From Ligilactobacillus sp. WC1T17 (GTDB taxonomy: Bacteria; Bacillota; Bacilli; Lactobacillales; Lactobacillaceae): 64,000 nucleotides of DNA. The DNA is taken from the NCBI GenBank assembly GCA_900110005.1, contig FOCC01000009.1, positions 24,785 to 88,784 of the forward strand, in the 5' to 3' direction. The stretch's first letter is position 1, and every line of letters begins with the position of its first letter. Below the pieces are notes generated by a model that saw only the letters and a list, made by a program, of their open reading frames with translations, was not told the origin of the DNA and did no database searches. The translations under genes were made by a program, and so were the position numbers. Positions 43,364-51,596 of the stretch are shown piece by piece.

Positions 43364-43810
43364 GTGTTTAATGGCAGAATGAGATAATAAATAATCATTT
43401 TTAATAGGTTCAGGCAGCTCGTCAGGGTCCAAATGGTCCAGCGGATCACTGGTGCCCATTTTGATGGCCTGGTCATAATACCAGCATTTGAAATTCAGCA
43501 TGGCCAAAACCCGTTTTAAATTATTCATTTCAGCTAAGACCAGCTCTTTTTGATTTTCAAAGATTTCTTTTCTTTGCCCAAATGTTGCGGGACCTTCTTT
43601 GCATAATTCCATATAATATTTGATATCTTTGATTTCCAAGCCTGACTTTTTCAGGCAGTCAATCATATTTAAGGTGTCAAGGTCGTGATCGCTAAAGGAG
43701 CGGATACCATTTTGTCTTTTGAGTTCAGGCAAAAGGCCTGCATTATCATAGTAGCGTAGGGTTGAAATTGGTAAATTTGTTATTTTAGCAACTTGGCCAA
43801 TTGTATACAT
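43349..43810 (-). CDS. MerR-family regulator
   Basis: A 153-residue MerR-type protein: HTH MYTIGQVAKITNLPISTLRYYDNAGLLPE, then a dimer helix (about 80-115). The C-terminal part is short and lacks metal-binding Cys pairs, so an organic or redox signal is more likely. It is divergent from the HdeD-like gene and may control it. Its first codon follows AGGGAGG. Confidence 0.85.
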   Translation of the reverse strand: MYTIGQVAKITNLPISTLRYYDNAGLLPELKRQNGIRSFSDHDLDTLNMIDCLKKSGLEIKDIKYYMELCKEGPATFGQRKEIFENQKELVLAEMNNLKRVLAMLNFKCWYYDQAIKMGTSDPLDHLDPDELPEPIKNDYLLSHSAIKHEKAG

Positions 43811-43922
43811 AAAAAACCTCCCTAAAGTTAACTTTAGCCTAGTGTAACACTTTTTTAGCCAAGAGTAAATTAGAGCTTTTACGCTTGATAAGTCTTATAA
43901 TAAGGGGAAAGAAGGTGATTTT

Positions 43923-44450
43923 ATGTTTAAGACACGACAAGGTTTCAATTGGTCCTTACTTCTGATAGGTTTGTTATTTATCTTGAGTGGACTGTTTGTG
44001 TTAAGCCATCCCAAAGCAACTTTGGCTTTGATAGCTACACTTTTAGGCATTTTAGCCATCATTAAGGGTATCTATGAATTGTGGTTTAAGCAATGGCTCG
44101 AAAAATGGACCGGCCAAAAGTTGGGAAAAGTGTTTATATTAGGAATTGTCGATATTATTTTAGGCTTGCTTTTTGTTTTTAGGCCTTTAGCTGGTATTAA
44201 TTTCATTGTTTATGTATTTGCTTTTTGGTTTATTTTAGATGCAGTGCTGCAGCTTTCCTTTGCTCGCATACTCAAAACTTTTAGTGAAAGTTATTATAAA
44301 ATAATCATGGTAAGCAACCTCTTAATTTTACTGTTAGGCGTTATTTTGTTATTTAATCCTCTAGAAGCTGGTGTGCTAGTGGTTTGGGTGATTGCGCTGT
44401 TTTTAATTATTACAGGTATTTTGCAGCTGTTGGCAGCTTTCGCTAAATAA
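43923..44450 (+). CDS. HdeD family membrane protein (DUF308)
   Basis: A 175-residue protein with six hydrophobic helices in three pairs, the HdeD/DUF308 pattern (LLIGLLFILSGLFVLSHPKATL, then GIVDIILGLLFVFRPLAGI). HdeD is tied to acid resistance in E. coli; its molecular role is unknown. It begins after AGAAGG and ends at a bidirectional terminator shared with a TetR gene. Confidence 0.82.
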   Translation: MFKTRQGFNWSLLLIGLLFILSGLFVLSHPKATLALIATLLGILAIIKGIYELWFKQWLEKWTGQKLGKVFILGIVDIILGLLFVFRPLAGINFIVYVFAFWFILDAVLQLSFARILKTFSESYYKIIMVSNLLILLLGVILLFNPLEAGVLVVWVIALFLIITGILQLLAAFAK

Positions 44451-44451
44451 T

Positions 44452-44479
44452 AAAAAGCCCGTTTTAAACGGGCTTTTTT
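44452..44479. terminator. Bidirectional terminator
   Basis: AAAAAGCCCGTTT / AAACGGGCTTTTT stem between the HdeD-like and TetR genes. Confidence 0.88.
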
Positions 44480-44480
44480 A

Positions 44481-45032
44481 TTAAATTAAATTGATAATAG
44501 GCGTTGAGACCATTTGTAAGAAGATTTTTTCAAAAGTTTGCGGATCTTCAGGGATTGGCTTAGCCAGCCAAAGTTCGACGATAGAAAAATAAAAAAAGTA
44601 GCTCATATTTTTCGAATAGTACTTGGGAATTTTATTATCTTTGTTAGTTTTAAAAAAAGATGAGACCCAGCCATCGTATTTTTGACGTAAAAAGTTAAGC
44701 CAATGTGCTCTTAAAGGACTGGTATAAAGGATTTTTAAAATATCACGTTTTTCATATAAGATAGGCAGGACTTTTTGGGCGAGCATTAAGTAAGGCTGAT
44801 CAACGTAGTCTTGGCGATATTTTTGGATTGTTTGATTAATTTGTTTATCAATATCTTGTTCAATTAAAACAACTACTTCTTCAACATTATTAAAATGATT
44901 ATAGAAGGTGGCGCGTGAAATATCTGCATTTTTGGTAATAGCTAAAATAGGAACGTCTACTTTTCCATATTGATTGACCAATGATAAGTAGGAATCGATT
45001 ATTTTTCTGACAGATTTATTCACCTTAGGCAC
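44481..45032 (-). CDS. TetR-family regulator
   Basis: A 183-residue TetR-type repressor with HTH VPILAITKNADISRATFYNHFNNVEEVVV (about 24-52) and a C-terminal ligand domain. The start is uncertain: GTG at 45032 is used, but a second GTG at 45023 after AAGG is possible. A near-perfect palindrome between its minus 35 and minus 10 hexamers strongly suggests autorepression. No divergent target gene is next to it. Confidence 0.85.
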   Translation of the reverse strand: MPKVNKSVRKIIDSYLSLVNQYGKVDVPILAITKNADISRATFYNHFNNVEEVVVLIEQDIDKQINQTIQKYRQDYVDQPYLMLAQKVLPILYEKRDILKILYTSPLRAHWLNFLRQKYDGWVSSFFKTNKDNKIPKYYSKNMSYFFYFSIVELWLAKPIPEDPQTFEKIFLQMVSTPIINLI

Positions 45033-45053
45033 CTCACAAAAAAAGTATAGACA

Positions 45054-45090
45054 ACTTATATAAGTATAATACTTATATAAGAAAAGTCAA
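45054..45090 (-). promoter_or_regulatory. TetR gene promoter with embedded operator
   Basis: Minus strand: TTGACT (45085-45090), 16-bp spacer, TATACT (45063-45068). The palindrome CTTATATAAGT-AT-A-ACTTATATAAG (about 45055-45081) covers spacer and minus 10. Confidence 0.72.
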
Positions 45091-45365
45091 GATAAAAATT
45101 ATAGAACGATTAGTTATCGTAGTTAAATTTTAAAATATTAAGTTTTTTTAAGAAGGTTGATGCTGCTTTGACACGCTGTCTAAATATAGTGCTAAATTAA
45201 AATAATTATGGCTATTATCCATGTTGATACATCCTACATTAGACAATTGTGCCTAATTTGCCTAAAATATTATTTATTGATAAACTTAGGCTTGTGTGTT
45301 CAGGGAGTTTATCTGGTATTTTTATTGGACTTAAGGTATATATTGGAACACAAGCGTTAGTTAGT
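45091..45365. other. AT-rich gap without a gene
   Basis: About 275 bases with no supported gene. It contains an inverted repeat (GCTTGTGTGTTC near 45291 and GGAACACAAGC near 45346) and a GCCTAA/TTAGGC pair. The stretch may be decayed sequence connected with the wall-binding fragment that follows. Confidence 0.4.
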
Positions 45366-45632
45366 TTATAATAAAAAAAGACCAATCGTTCGATTGGTCT
45401 TTTTTTGGCTGGAGATATATTGGAAACCAGTTAAAGGTTTGGAGTAGCTGTTAAGCAGGTACCAGTGACCTTGAAGATAGACTTGCCCCGTTTGTTGTAA
45501 GGCACCGGTAACTTTATTAAAGTAATATTTTTTGCCAGAAACGGTTTGAGTGCCATAGAGCATTTGACCGCTGGCATTGTAGAGGACTAATTTATTTTGG
45601 TTAGCAATGTATTGTACTCCTTTAAAGCACAT
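45366..45632 (-). pseudogene. Remnant of a cell-wall/glucan-binding repeat protein
   Basis: An 88-codon frame with two to three aromatic YG-type repeats (GKKYYFNKVTGALQQTGQ, then GHWYLLNSYSKPLTGFQYI), as at the C-terminus of choline- or glucan-binding wall proteins. There is no signal peptide, no catalytic domain and no ribosome site, and the last residues are read from a terminator hairpin. It is most likely the broken C-terminal end of a lost secreted enzyme. Confidence 0.7.
45373..45407 (-). terminator. Terminator within the wall-protein remnant
   Basis: AAAAAAAGACCAATCG / CGATTGGTCTTTTTTT stem. Confidence 0.82.
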
Positions 45633-45699
45633 TTTAATTATGATTATTTTAACACGGTGTTTGAGGTAAAATAGCTAAAAAACGATTATTTAAAAATAA

Positions 45700-45737
45700 A
45701 AAGGCCCCCATTCTGCTTAGTAGAATGGGGGCAAAAA
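45700..45737 (-). terminator. Terminator after the deoxyribosyltransferase gene
   Basis: GCCCCCATTCT / AGAATGGGGGC stem with T-rich tail on the minus strand. Confidence 0.85.
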
Positions 45738-45738
45738 G

Positions 45739-46251
45739 TTAAAAGACTTTAAATGGCGGTACAGGGTTAGCTTGGGGATGGTTGAAGTTAAAGTTTTTAA
45801 GGTCAGCGAAATTTTCTTGGCTAATCCAAGTAGTTACTCCGCCGGCAATCATTAAATTGATTTCAACTTCATCTTTAGGCCGGTCTGAAAATGGAATCAT
45901 GACACAAGGCTTACCTTGGCTGCGGAATAAAGCCAGTTCATAAGCGGAACCATCATCGATGTTGTCAAGGTCATACAAAAAGACACCGACATCACTGGAA
46001 GCAACAGCTGTGCAGTCATTTTGGAAAGTGGCTTGAATCCATTCAGGCGTACCGAAAACACCTTCAGGGTCATTATCCACCGTAGCATCCTTATATTGGA
46101 AATCAAACGGGAAGTGGATAACACCGACAGTTTCATTTTCATTTAAATATTTTTTAGCCAGTTCAGCCCTTTCCTTTTGTTTAGGATTAAACCAAGGGGT
46201 AGCTAAATAGATTTTGGTGTTTGGTACTTTTGCTAAACATTTGTCAATCAT
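45739..46251 (-). CDS. Nucleoside 2-deoxyribosyltransferase
   Basis: A 170-residue enzyme of the lactobacillar Ndt family that exchanges bases between deoxynucleosides. KIYLATPWFNPKQKERAE at the N-terminus, the SSDVGVFLYDLDNIDDGSAYELALFRSQGKP segment (catalytic Glu in AYELA) and the C-terminal FNFNHP motif support this. It is next to a histidine phosphatase gene (11 bases) on the same strand, a possible nucleotide salvage pair. Substrate class (purine only or both) is unclear. Confidence 0.85.
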   Translation of the reverse strand: MIDKCLAKVPNTKIYLATPWFNPKQKERAELAKKYLNENETVGVIHFPFDFQYKDATVDNDPEGVFGTPEWIQATFQNDCTAVASSDVGVFLYDLDNIDDGSAYELALFRSQGKPCVMIPFSDRPKDEVEINLMIAGGVTTWISQENFADLKNFNFNHPQANPVPPFKVF

Positions 46252-46261
46252 AATTTTCCTC

Positions 46262-46924
46262 CTAGTAAAGATCGTTATCTAAATAATGCGAGAAATAATC
46301 AACGCTAATTTGGTCATGATCGACAGTAAGACGTGTCACAGAGCCGTTTTTAGGGCTTTGCGTGATATCAACAGTCGGATCAAAGTGGTGGACAATACTT
46401 CTAATCGTTGTTCCATGACTAACGACTAAGATATTTTGTTGATCTTGGGCAATTTTAGCGATATAGGCAAAACCTTGACCTAAACGATTCCAAAATTCCT
46501 GATTATTTTCGGCTTGATGGAAAGGGTCTTGCTCTTTACAAAAATCGCGGGCTTCTTCAATCGAGTATTGGGTGATTAACTCTTTAAAAGTCCGACAGTT
46601 ATGAGTTGCGCCAATCATCAGCCATGCTTGGCTAGAATCAGCTCCTTCAAAATAACCATAACCTTGTTCGCGGAAATTCTCTAAGGCCAAAGGTTGCGGT
46701 GTAGGGTGGTCATTTTCAGCTAAAATATAGCCGCAAGTTCGTTGTGCTCTAGTGGTATCGCTATGGAAAGCATAGTCAAATTTAAGGTGCTTTAAATGCT
46801 GTCCTGCCATTTTGCCGTCTTCAATACCTTTGGGTGTTAACGGTGAATCACACCAGCCCTGCATTTTATTGTAGCGGTTCAAAATCGTTTGTCCATGACG
46901 AACGAGATAAATTTTGTAAGCCAT
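46262..46924 (-). CDS. Histidine phosphatase family protein
   Basis: A 220-residue phosphoglycerate-mutase-like phosphatase. The catalytic LVRHGQT is at residues 7-13, the second His is in LVVSHGTTIRSIVHHF, and SPLTPKGIEDGKMAGQHL is conserved. Substrate unknown; related proteins act on sugar phosphates or nucleotides. The ATG at 46924 follows GGAGG; a longer frame has no ribosome site. Confidence 0.88.
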   Translation of the reverse strand: MAYKIYLVRHGQTILNRYNKMQGWCDSPLTPKGIEDGKMAGQHLKHLKFDYAFHSDTTRAQRTCGYILAENDHPTPQPLALENFREQGYGYFEGADSSQAWLMIGATHNCRTFKELITQYSIEEARDFCKEQDPFHQAENNQEFWNRLGQGFAYIAKIAQDQQNILVVSHGTTIRSIVHHFDPTVDITQSPKNGSVTRLTVDHDQISVDYFSHYLDNDLY

Positions 46925-46963
46925 CAAATTCCTCCAAATCCAAACTAACACAAATTATAACAG

Positions 46964-48817
46964 TTATTCATTTAATTTGCTAAGGATTGAATTTACTTTC
47001 AGCAGGATATCTTTATCACATGAAAACAAGATGTGATCTCCAAGTTCGATTTTAGTTGCGCCATGAGGCGAGATAGCTTTGTGATTGCGGTAAATCCGGC
47101 TAACGGTGATATCATTTATAAAAGGCAGTCTGCTTAAAGGCACACCGGCAAATTTAGCATTTTTAACGACAATTTCATAGATGCGGGCATTACCCGTCAA
47201 GACATTAAGCATGGAAGGTGTAGTAATAACAGCACTTAACATTCCAACTCTGGTATCAAAAGGATTGAAGACTTCAATATCGGCTTGGGCCAAGGTTTCT
47301 TCCATGTGGGCCATACTCTTAGGGTCGTTATTGTCTAAGACACAAATAACCCGCTGGATTCCATACGCTTTTGCTGCTAAAGCTAAACGGACATTTTGAT
47401 TGGCATTGGCGTAGCCTAAAACTAAAATATCAGCATCAAAGACTTTGTCAGCGATTAATTTATCCACATTTAAACCGGGCAAAAAATGAACATTTTGCAG
47501 ATAGTTATAGGTATTGAAATTTTCTTTGAGGTTTGTGTAAAAATTAATATCATACAAGTCCGTATTTAAGCGTTTTGAAGCGTTGACGGTGACAATATTG
47601 GTTCCCAAAAAGTGGACAATTGTTTTTTTGAAATCATCAGCTTCCAAAATACGCAATTTATTGAAAGCCAAAGGTCCGGCCAGACAGGTCAAAATCCCTG
47701 CCAAAATGAAGGCGCTCGCTTGCTGAGTGGTGATAACTTTTAAATCTTGTGCAACAGTCAAAACGGCTAAAACCAAGGTGATGGTGGTCGAAGACAGCAG
47801 TGTTCCGGCAAAGGCGTTGCGGGTATTGAACCGCATTTTTAGTCCCAAAAAAGCTGGCAGCTTGGCAATAACGTAAGCTGCAAAAAAGAGCGGAATTAAG
47901 ATTAGCGTTTGCCGATCAGCTAAGAGGCTGGGAATATTTAATTTAGCCCCGGTCAAAATAAAAAAGAAGGGGATTAAAAAGCCATAGCCGATGGCATCTA
48001 ATTTTTCTTCGGTAGCATGACTGGGTTTGAGTAATTTGATGACAATGCCAGCGACAAAGGCTCCCAGAATATTTTCGGCGCCGACGTGTTCGGCTAAAAC
48101 CACTAACGAAAAGATAATCGCAAAAGCTAAGCGCATATCAACTTGAGTGGTAGCTTTGTTGAATTTAGATAAAGCTGGGAAAAACCAGCGAAAATGCCTT
48201 AACATTAAAGCGCCCGCGATAAAAAGCAGGCCAATCAGCCAAATGGAACCACCCCGTCCAGAAACAAGTGAGCTATAAATAGTCAGAGCTAACAAAGGTA
48301 CCACTTCGCCCAAGACCGCAATGAGCAAAAGGGTTTGACCCAAGGGTTTAGCCAGCAGTTCATTTTCTTTCAAGACTGAAATTACTACGCCCAAGGCCAC
48401 GGTGGCAAATAAGATGGTGGCTAAGGGGACATTGGTAAAAAGACCGGTCCACTTAAAGAGCAAAGCCAGCCCCAACGCCGTCAAAAGGCTTAACCCATAG
48501 GCTAGCAAGGCTACTTTAACTGGGGAAATTTTTGCGTCGGCATTTTTTTCTTCCAAAGGTGTTTTAGGACCATTATTTTTTTGAAAGAGGGAAAAATCAA
48601 TTTCCATGCCGCTCAAAAAGAGCAGGATAATGACCCCAAAAGTCGACATTTCGGTTAAAATATCATCGATTTGGATGAGGTTCAGAAAACTTTTGCCAAT
48701 AATAATTCCTACCAAAATTTCCGCGACGGAATTGGGCAAAAGGGATAATTTAAAACGTGCCAGAATCATCGGCGTGATAAAGGCACAGATGACTACCAGC
48801 ATCAATGAAATTGACAT
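46964..48817 (-). CDS. CPA2-type cation:proton antiporter with RCK-like domain
   Basis: A 617-residue protein: about 12-13 membrane helices (1-390) of the monovalent cation:proton antiporter-2 family, then a cytoplasmic part with a Rossmann-like domain (about 400-530, without a clear GxGxxG) and a TrkA-C/RCK-C domain (about 535-617: YEIVVKNAKFAGVPLSRLPF, then HILFSCDKDIL). It probably exchanges potassium or sodium for protons under ligand control. The ATG at 48817 is spaced nine bases from AAAGG; the ATG at 48826 abuts that site. Confidence 0.87.
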   Translation of the reverse strand: MSISLMLVVICAFITPMILARFKLSLLPNSVAEILVGIIIGKSFLNLIQIDDILTEMSTFGVIILLFLSGMEIDFSLFQKNNGPKTPLEEKNADAKISPVKVALLAYGLSLLTALGLALLFKWTGLFTNVPLATILFATVALGVVISVLKENELLAKPLGQTLLLIAVLGEVVPLLALTIYSSLVSGRGGSIWLIGLLFIAGALMLRHFRWFFPALSKFNKATTQVDMRLAFAIIFSLVVLAEHVGAENILGAFVAGIVIKLLKPSHATEEKLDAIGYGFLIPFFFILTGAKLNIPSLLADRQTLILIPLFFAAYVIAKLPAFLGLKMRFNTRNAFAGTLLSSTTITLVLAVLTVAQDLKVITTQQASAFILAGILTCLAGPLAFNKLRILEADDFKKTIVHFLGTNIVTVNASKRLNTDLYDINFYTNLKENFNTYNYLQNVHFLPGLNVDKLIADKVFDADILVLGYANANQNVRLALAAKAYGIQRVICVLDNNDPKSMAHMEETLAQADIEVFNPFDTRVGMLSAVITTPSMLNVLTGNARIYEIVVKNAKFAGVPLSRLPFINDITVSRIYRNHKAISPHGATKIELGDHILFSCDKDILLKVNSILSKLNE

Positions 48818-48863
48818 ATGCGTCATCCTTTCTAAAAAAGATTGCCTTTATTTTAGCAATGAT

Positions 48864-50198
48864 TTATGCCTTTTTAGTGATTTTAGTCGTTTCTTTGAGG
48901 TAATGGCTGACGTACCAGGTTGAAACTAAAAGGAGTAAAGCCCGCGCTAAAAGTTCGCCACTCCAAAAAGCATTGGTGGCTAAAGGTTTCAGTAAAAGCC
49001 AGGTAGCCAAAAGCTTGCCGACTAACTCGCCGACATTGCAGTATAAGTAGGCCTTCATCTTAACCATACTGCGCAAGAGGCCTTCGTTTAAGAATTTAAA
49101 GATGGATAAAACTTGAATGCCGATAAAGGCATAGAGGTAGTTCTTAAAGAAGCTAAAAGCCAGCGGGTTTTGGCTGGGGGAAAAGAAAATAGCGGCCAAG
49201 ATTTTAGGTGCGAAAATAAAAAGTACATTCAAAATTAAGCAATAGGTTAACGATAATTGGCTACACCACCGATAGACTTGGCGAACTTTTTTTAAAGCTT
49301 TTTGAGCTAGAAGTTGGGCGGAGAGCATGGTTAGGGTTTGGGCTAAACCGACCAAGACGATGCGGGTGAGGTTCATTACTTTGATGATTGCGACATAACC
49401 TAAAATGACTTCTTTGCCGAAAGGGTTGACCAAAGCTTGAATTAGCGTAGCTGAAAAAGAAATCACAAATTGTTGAAAAATCGTTGGTAAAGCAATCCCT
49501 AAAACTTCTTTGACATGGTGAGGAGTTAATCTAGGTCTTAGACTTAGCGTAGGACTTTCTGCTTTAGCTAATTTAACTAAGGATGCTACGGTGATTAGCA
49601 TAAAGAACAATTGCGCTAAAACTGTCCCTAAAGCAGATCCTAAAACACCTAAGTTAAAGCCTAAGATGAACATGAGATTTAATAAGAGGTTTAAAATGCT
49701 GGAACCTAGCAAAAGATTAAAAGAGAATTTAGCTTTTTCATTAGCCAAAAGAGCGGCCCGACTGACATCATAGAGATACATAAAAGGCAAACCTAAGAGA
49801 TAAACACGGCCATAGGTTAAAGATATTGGCAACAGATGCTTAGGTACGGCAATCATTTGATAGATAAAAGGCAGGATAAACCAGCCTAAGATAGCAGCTA
49901 AAATGCCGATTAAGCCCGTCAAAGCTAAAATATCGCGGGTAATAGCAATTTTTTCGCCGGTTTTGTGGGCGCCTAATAGACGGGAAACCATGATTTCCAC
50001 TGCCATTTCAAATCCGCCTGAAACCACTAAAAATAACATAATGACATTTGAAGCATTCCCCACGGCAGCTAAGGCATTTGAACCGATGAATTGACCGACT
50101 AAAGCTATATCAATGACGCTGTAAAGTTGTTGTACAAATAAGCCGCTGATAATGGGTAAGGAAAAAAAGACAACTCTTTTTTTAAGGTCTGTTTGCAT
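48864..50198 (-). CDS. MATE-family efflux transporter
   Basis: A 444-residue protein with twelve helices in two halves, typical of MATE exporters (first half SLPIISGLFVQQLYSVIDIALVGQFIG). MATE proteins expel drugs or metabolites by sodium or proton exchange. A MerR-type regulator is divergent, 74 bp away, the usual partner for such exporters. Substrate unknown. Confidence 0.88.
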   Translation of the reverse strand: MQTDLKKRVVFFSLPIISGLFVQQLYSVIDIALVGQFIGSNALAAVGNASNVIMLFLVVSGGFEMAVEIMVSRLLGAHKTGEKIAITRDILALTGLIGILAAILGWFILPFIYQMIAVPKHLLPISLTYGRVYLLGLPFMYLYDVSRAALLANEKAKFSFNLLLGSSILNLLLNLMFILGFNLGVLGSALGTVLAQLFFMLITVASLVKLAKAESPTLSLRPRLTPHHVKEVLGIALPTIFQQFVISFSATLIQALVNPFGKEVILGYVAIIKVMNLTRIVLVGLAQTLTMLSAQLLAQKALKKVRQVYRWCSQLSLTYCLILNVLFIFAPKILAAIFFSPSQNPLAFSFFKNYLYAFIGIQVLSIFKFLNEGLLRSMVKMKAYLYCNVGELVGKLLATWLLLKPLATNAFWSGELLARALLLLVSTWYVSHYLKETTKITKKA

Positions 50199-50272
50199 AA
50201 AAAAGCCTCCTTGTTATTTACTAGCTTCAAGCTTAAACTATAACCTAAGGGCATAGTCAAGGATGTGACAGC

Positions 50273-51019
50273 ATGAAAGAAAATTATTTATTAGCCGGAC
50301 AATTTGCGAAGATCTGCCATGTGACCAAAAAAGCGCTATATGTGTATGAACAAAAAGGGTTACTTACGCCAGCTTTAGTCAAAAGTAATGGTTATCGGTA
50401 TTATCGCCTAGAACAAGCCGATGTAGTGGCGACGATTACGCTTTTGCAAAAATTAGGGAGTTCTTTAAATGAGATTGAATCCTTTTTTCATCTAACTGAT
50501 TTATCCGCCAAAAAAGCGTATTTAGATGCTAAAAGAAAAGCCGTCTTCAAACAAAGAGCAATGCTTAAACAAATGGATGAAAGCCTAGCCTTTGTAACAA
50601 AACGGCTCCAAGATTTTGCTGCGGTGGGGGAAAATAAAGTTTGCCAAGAAGTGCTCAACCAGCCCAAATATTATCAGGTTACGGCCTTAAAGCATAATAT
50701 TTCGCTGAATCCAACCAGCTTTGGACTTGAGTACGGGACATTGACGACTGATTTTTTGGATAAAAAACCAGATAAATTTTTCAAGGCAGTTAGTCCAAAA
50801 AAGGCTAATTTTATTAAGCCGGCGGGCCGGTATGTGTATTTTTATGTTCGGTTGAAAAATGCTGAAATTCCCCGATATGCAAAAAAGGCGCTAAAAAAAT
50901 TGCAAGCTTTTGAGCCCATCATACCGCCGCTATATCAAGAAGATTTTTCCAGTGCGGTTTTAGGACAGGATGATTACTTTATTGTTAAATATGTGGCTGA
51001 AGTTAAGCAAAATAAGTGA
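50273..51019 (+). CDS. MerR-family regulator with effector domain
   Basis: A 248-residue regulator of the BmrR/TipA type: N-terminal MerR HTH (LLAGQFAKICHVTKKALYVYEQKGLLTP), coiled dimer helix (about 75-120) and a C-terminal domain (about 135-248) that may bind drug-like ligands. It is divergent from the MATE exporter and likely activates it. Confidence 0.85.
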   Translation: MKENYLLAGQFAKICHVTKKALYVYEQKGLLTPALVKSNGYRYYRLEQADVVATITLLQKLGSSLNEIESFFHLTDLSAKKAYLDAKRKAVFKQRAMLKQMDESLAFVTKRLQDFAAVGENKVCQEVLNQPKYYQVTALKHNISLNPTSFGLEYGTLTTDFLDKKPDKFFKAVSPKKANFIKPAGRYVYFYVRLKNAEIPRYAKKALKKLQAFEPIIPPLYQEDFSSAVLGQDDYFIVKYVAEVKQNK

Positions 51020-51074
51020 CGAAAACGCTTTTTAAAAGTAAAATAGGAATGAATTTGTGTTAGAGGTGATATGA

Positions 51075-51401
51075 ATGCTTAAAGTATACGGCACTAAGCT
51101 TTGCCCTGATTGCATTGCAATGGAGGCTAATTTTAAAAAAGCCGGTATTGATTATGAATTTGTAAATATTTTTGAATCAATGCCTAAATTCAAAAGTTTT
51201 TTAGATTTGCGCGATAAAGAAGCCGTTTTTGACCACTCCAAAGAAATTGGCGATGCCGGCTTACCGGCCTTGCAAAGAGAAGACGGCAGTCTTTTTTTGA
51301 ATTGGGAAGACTATTTGACAGATTTAGGTTTTGAGGTTTTTTGGCCTAAGGAAGCTGAAGCGCAAATGCAAAAAATTGAAGCTGAACTGGCGCAAAAATA
51401 A
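51075..51401 (+). CDS. Glutaredoxin-like protein
   Basis: A 108-residue protein with glutaredoxin fold: MLKVYGTKLCPDC (CPDC active site at 10-13), DYEFVNIFESMPKFKSFLDLRD and GLPALQREDGS (cis-Pro). It likely catalyses thiol-disulfide exchange; partners unknown. The ATG follows GAGGTGA. A terminator follows. Confidence 0.85.
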   Translation: MLKVYGTKLCPDCIAMEANFKKAGIDYEFVNIFESMPKFKSFLDLRDKEAVFDHSKEIGDAGLPALQREDGSLFLNWEDYLTDLGFEVFWPKEAEAQMQKIEAELAQK

Positions 51402-51447
51402 GCTTATTGTCAAAAGAGCTTACTGAATAACTGAAGAATTTATTTTA

Positions 51448-51495
51448 GGCAGGCCAATTCGCTTCTCAAAAAAGCGGATGGCTTGCCTATTTGAA
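51448..51495 (+). terminator. Terminator after the glutaredoxin gene
   Basis: AGGCAGGCCAATTCGCTT pairs imperfectly with AAGCGGATGGCTTGCCT, then a T-containing tail. Confidence 0.65.
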
Positions 51496-51510
51496 TAAAA
51501 ATCACTTTAC

Positions 51511-51543
51511 TTTTCAGATACTTTTCAGATACTTTTCAGATAC
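51511..51543 (+). repeat. Three perfect 11-bp tandem repeats before helD
   Basis: TTTTCAGATAC is present three times without gap (51511, 51522, 51533). The period equals one DNA turn and the last copy covers the minus 35 position of the helD promoter, suggesting an activator or repressor array. Confidence 0.75.
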
Positions 51544-51553
51544 TAAGTAAAAA

Positions 51554-51562
51554 TGCTACAAT
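51554..51562 (+). promoter_or_regulatory. Extended minus 10 promoter of helD
   Basis: TGcTACAAT, 35 bp before the start codon; the minus 35 place holds TTTCAG within the tandem repeats. Confidence 0.6.
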
Positions 51563-51596
51563 AGAATACTGAAATTTTTTGAAAAAGAGGCATTTT

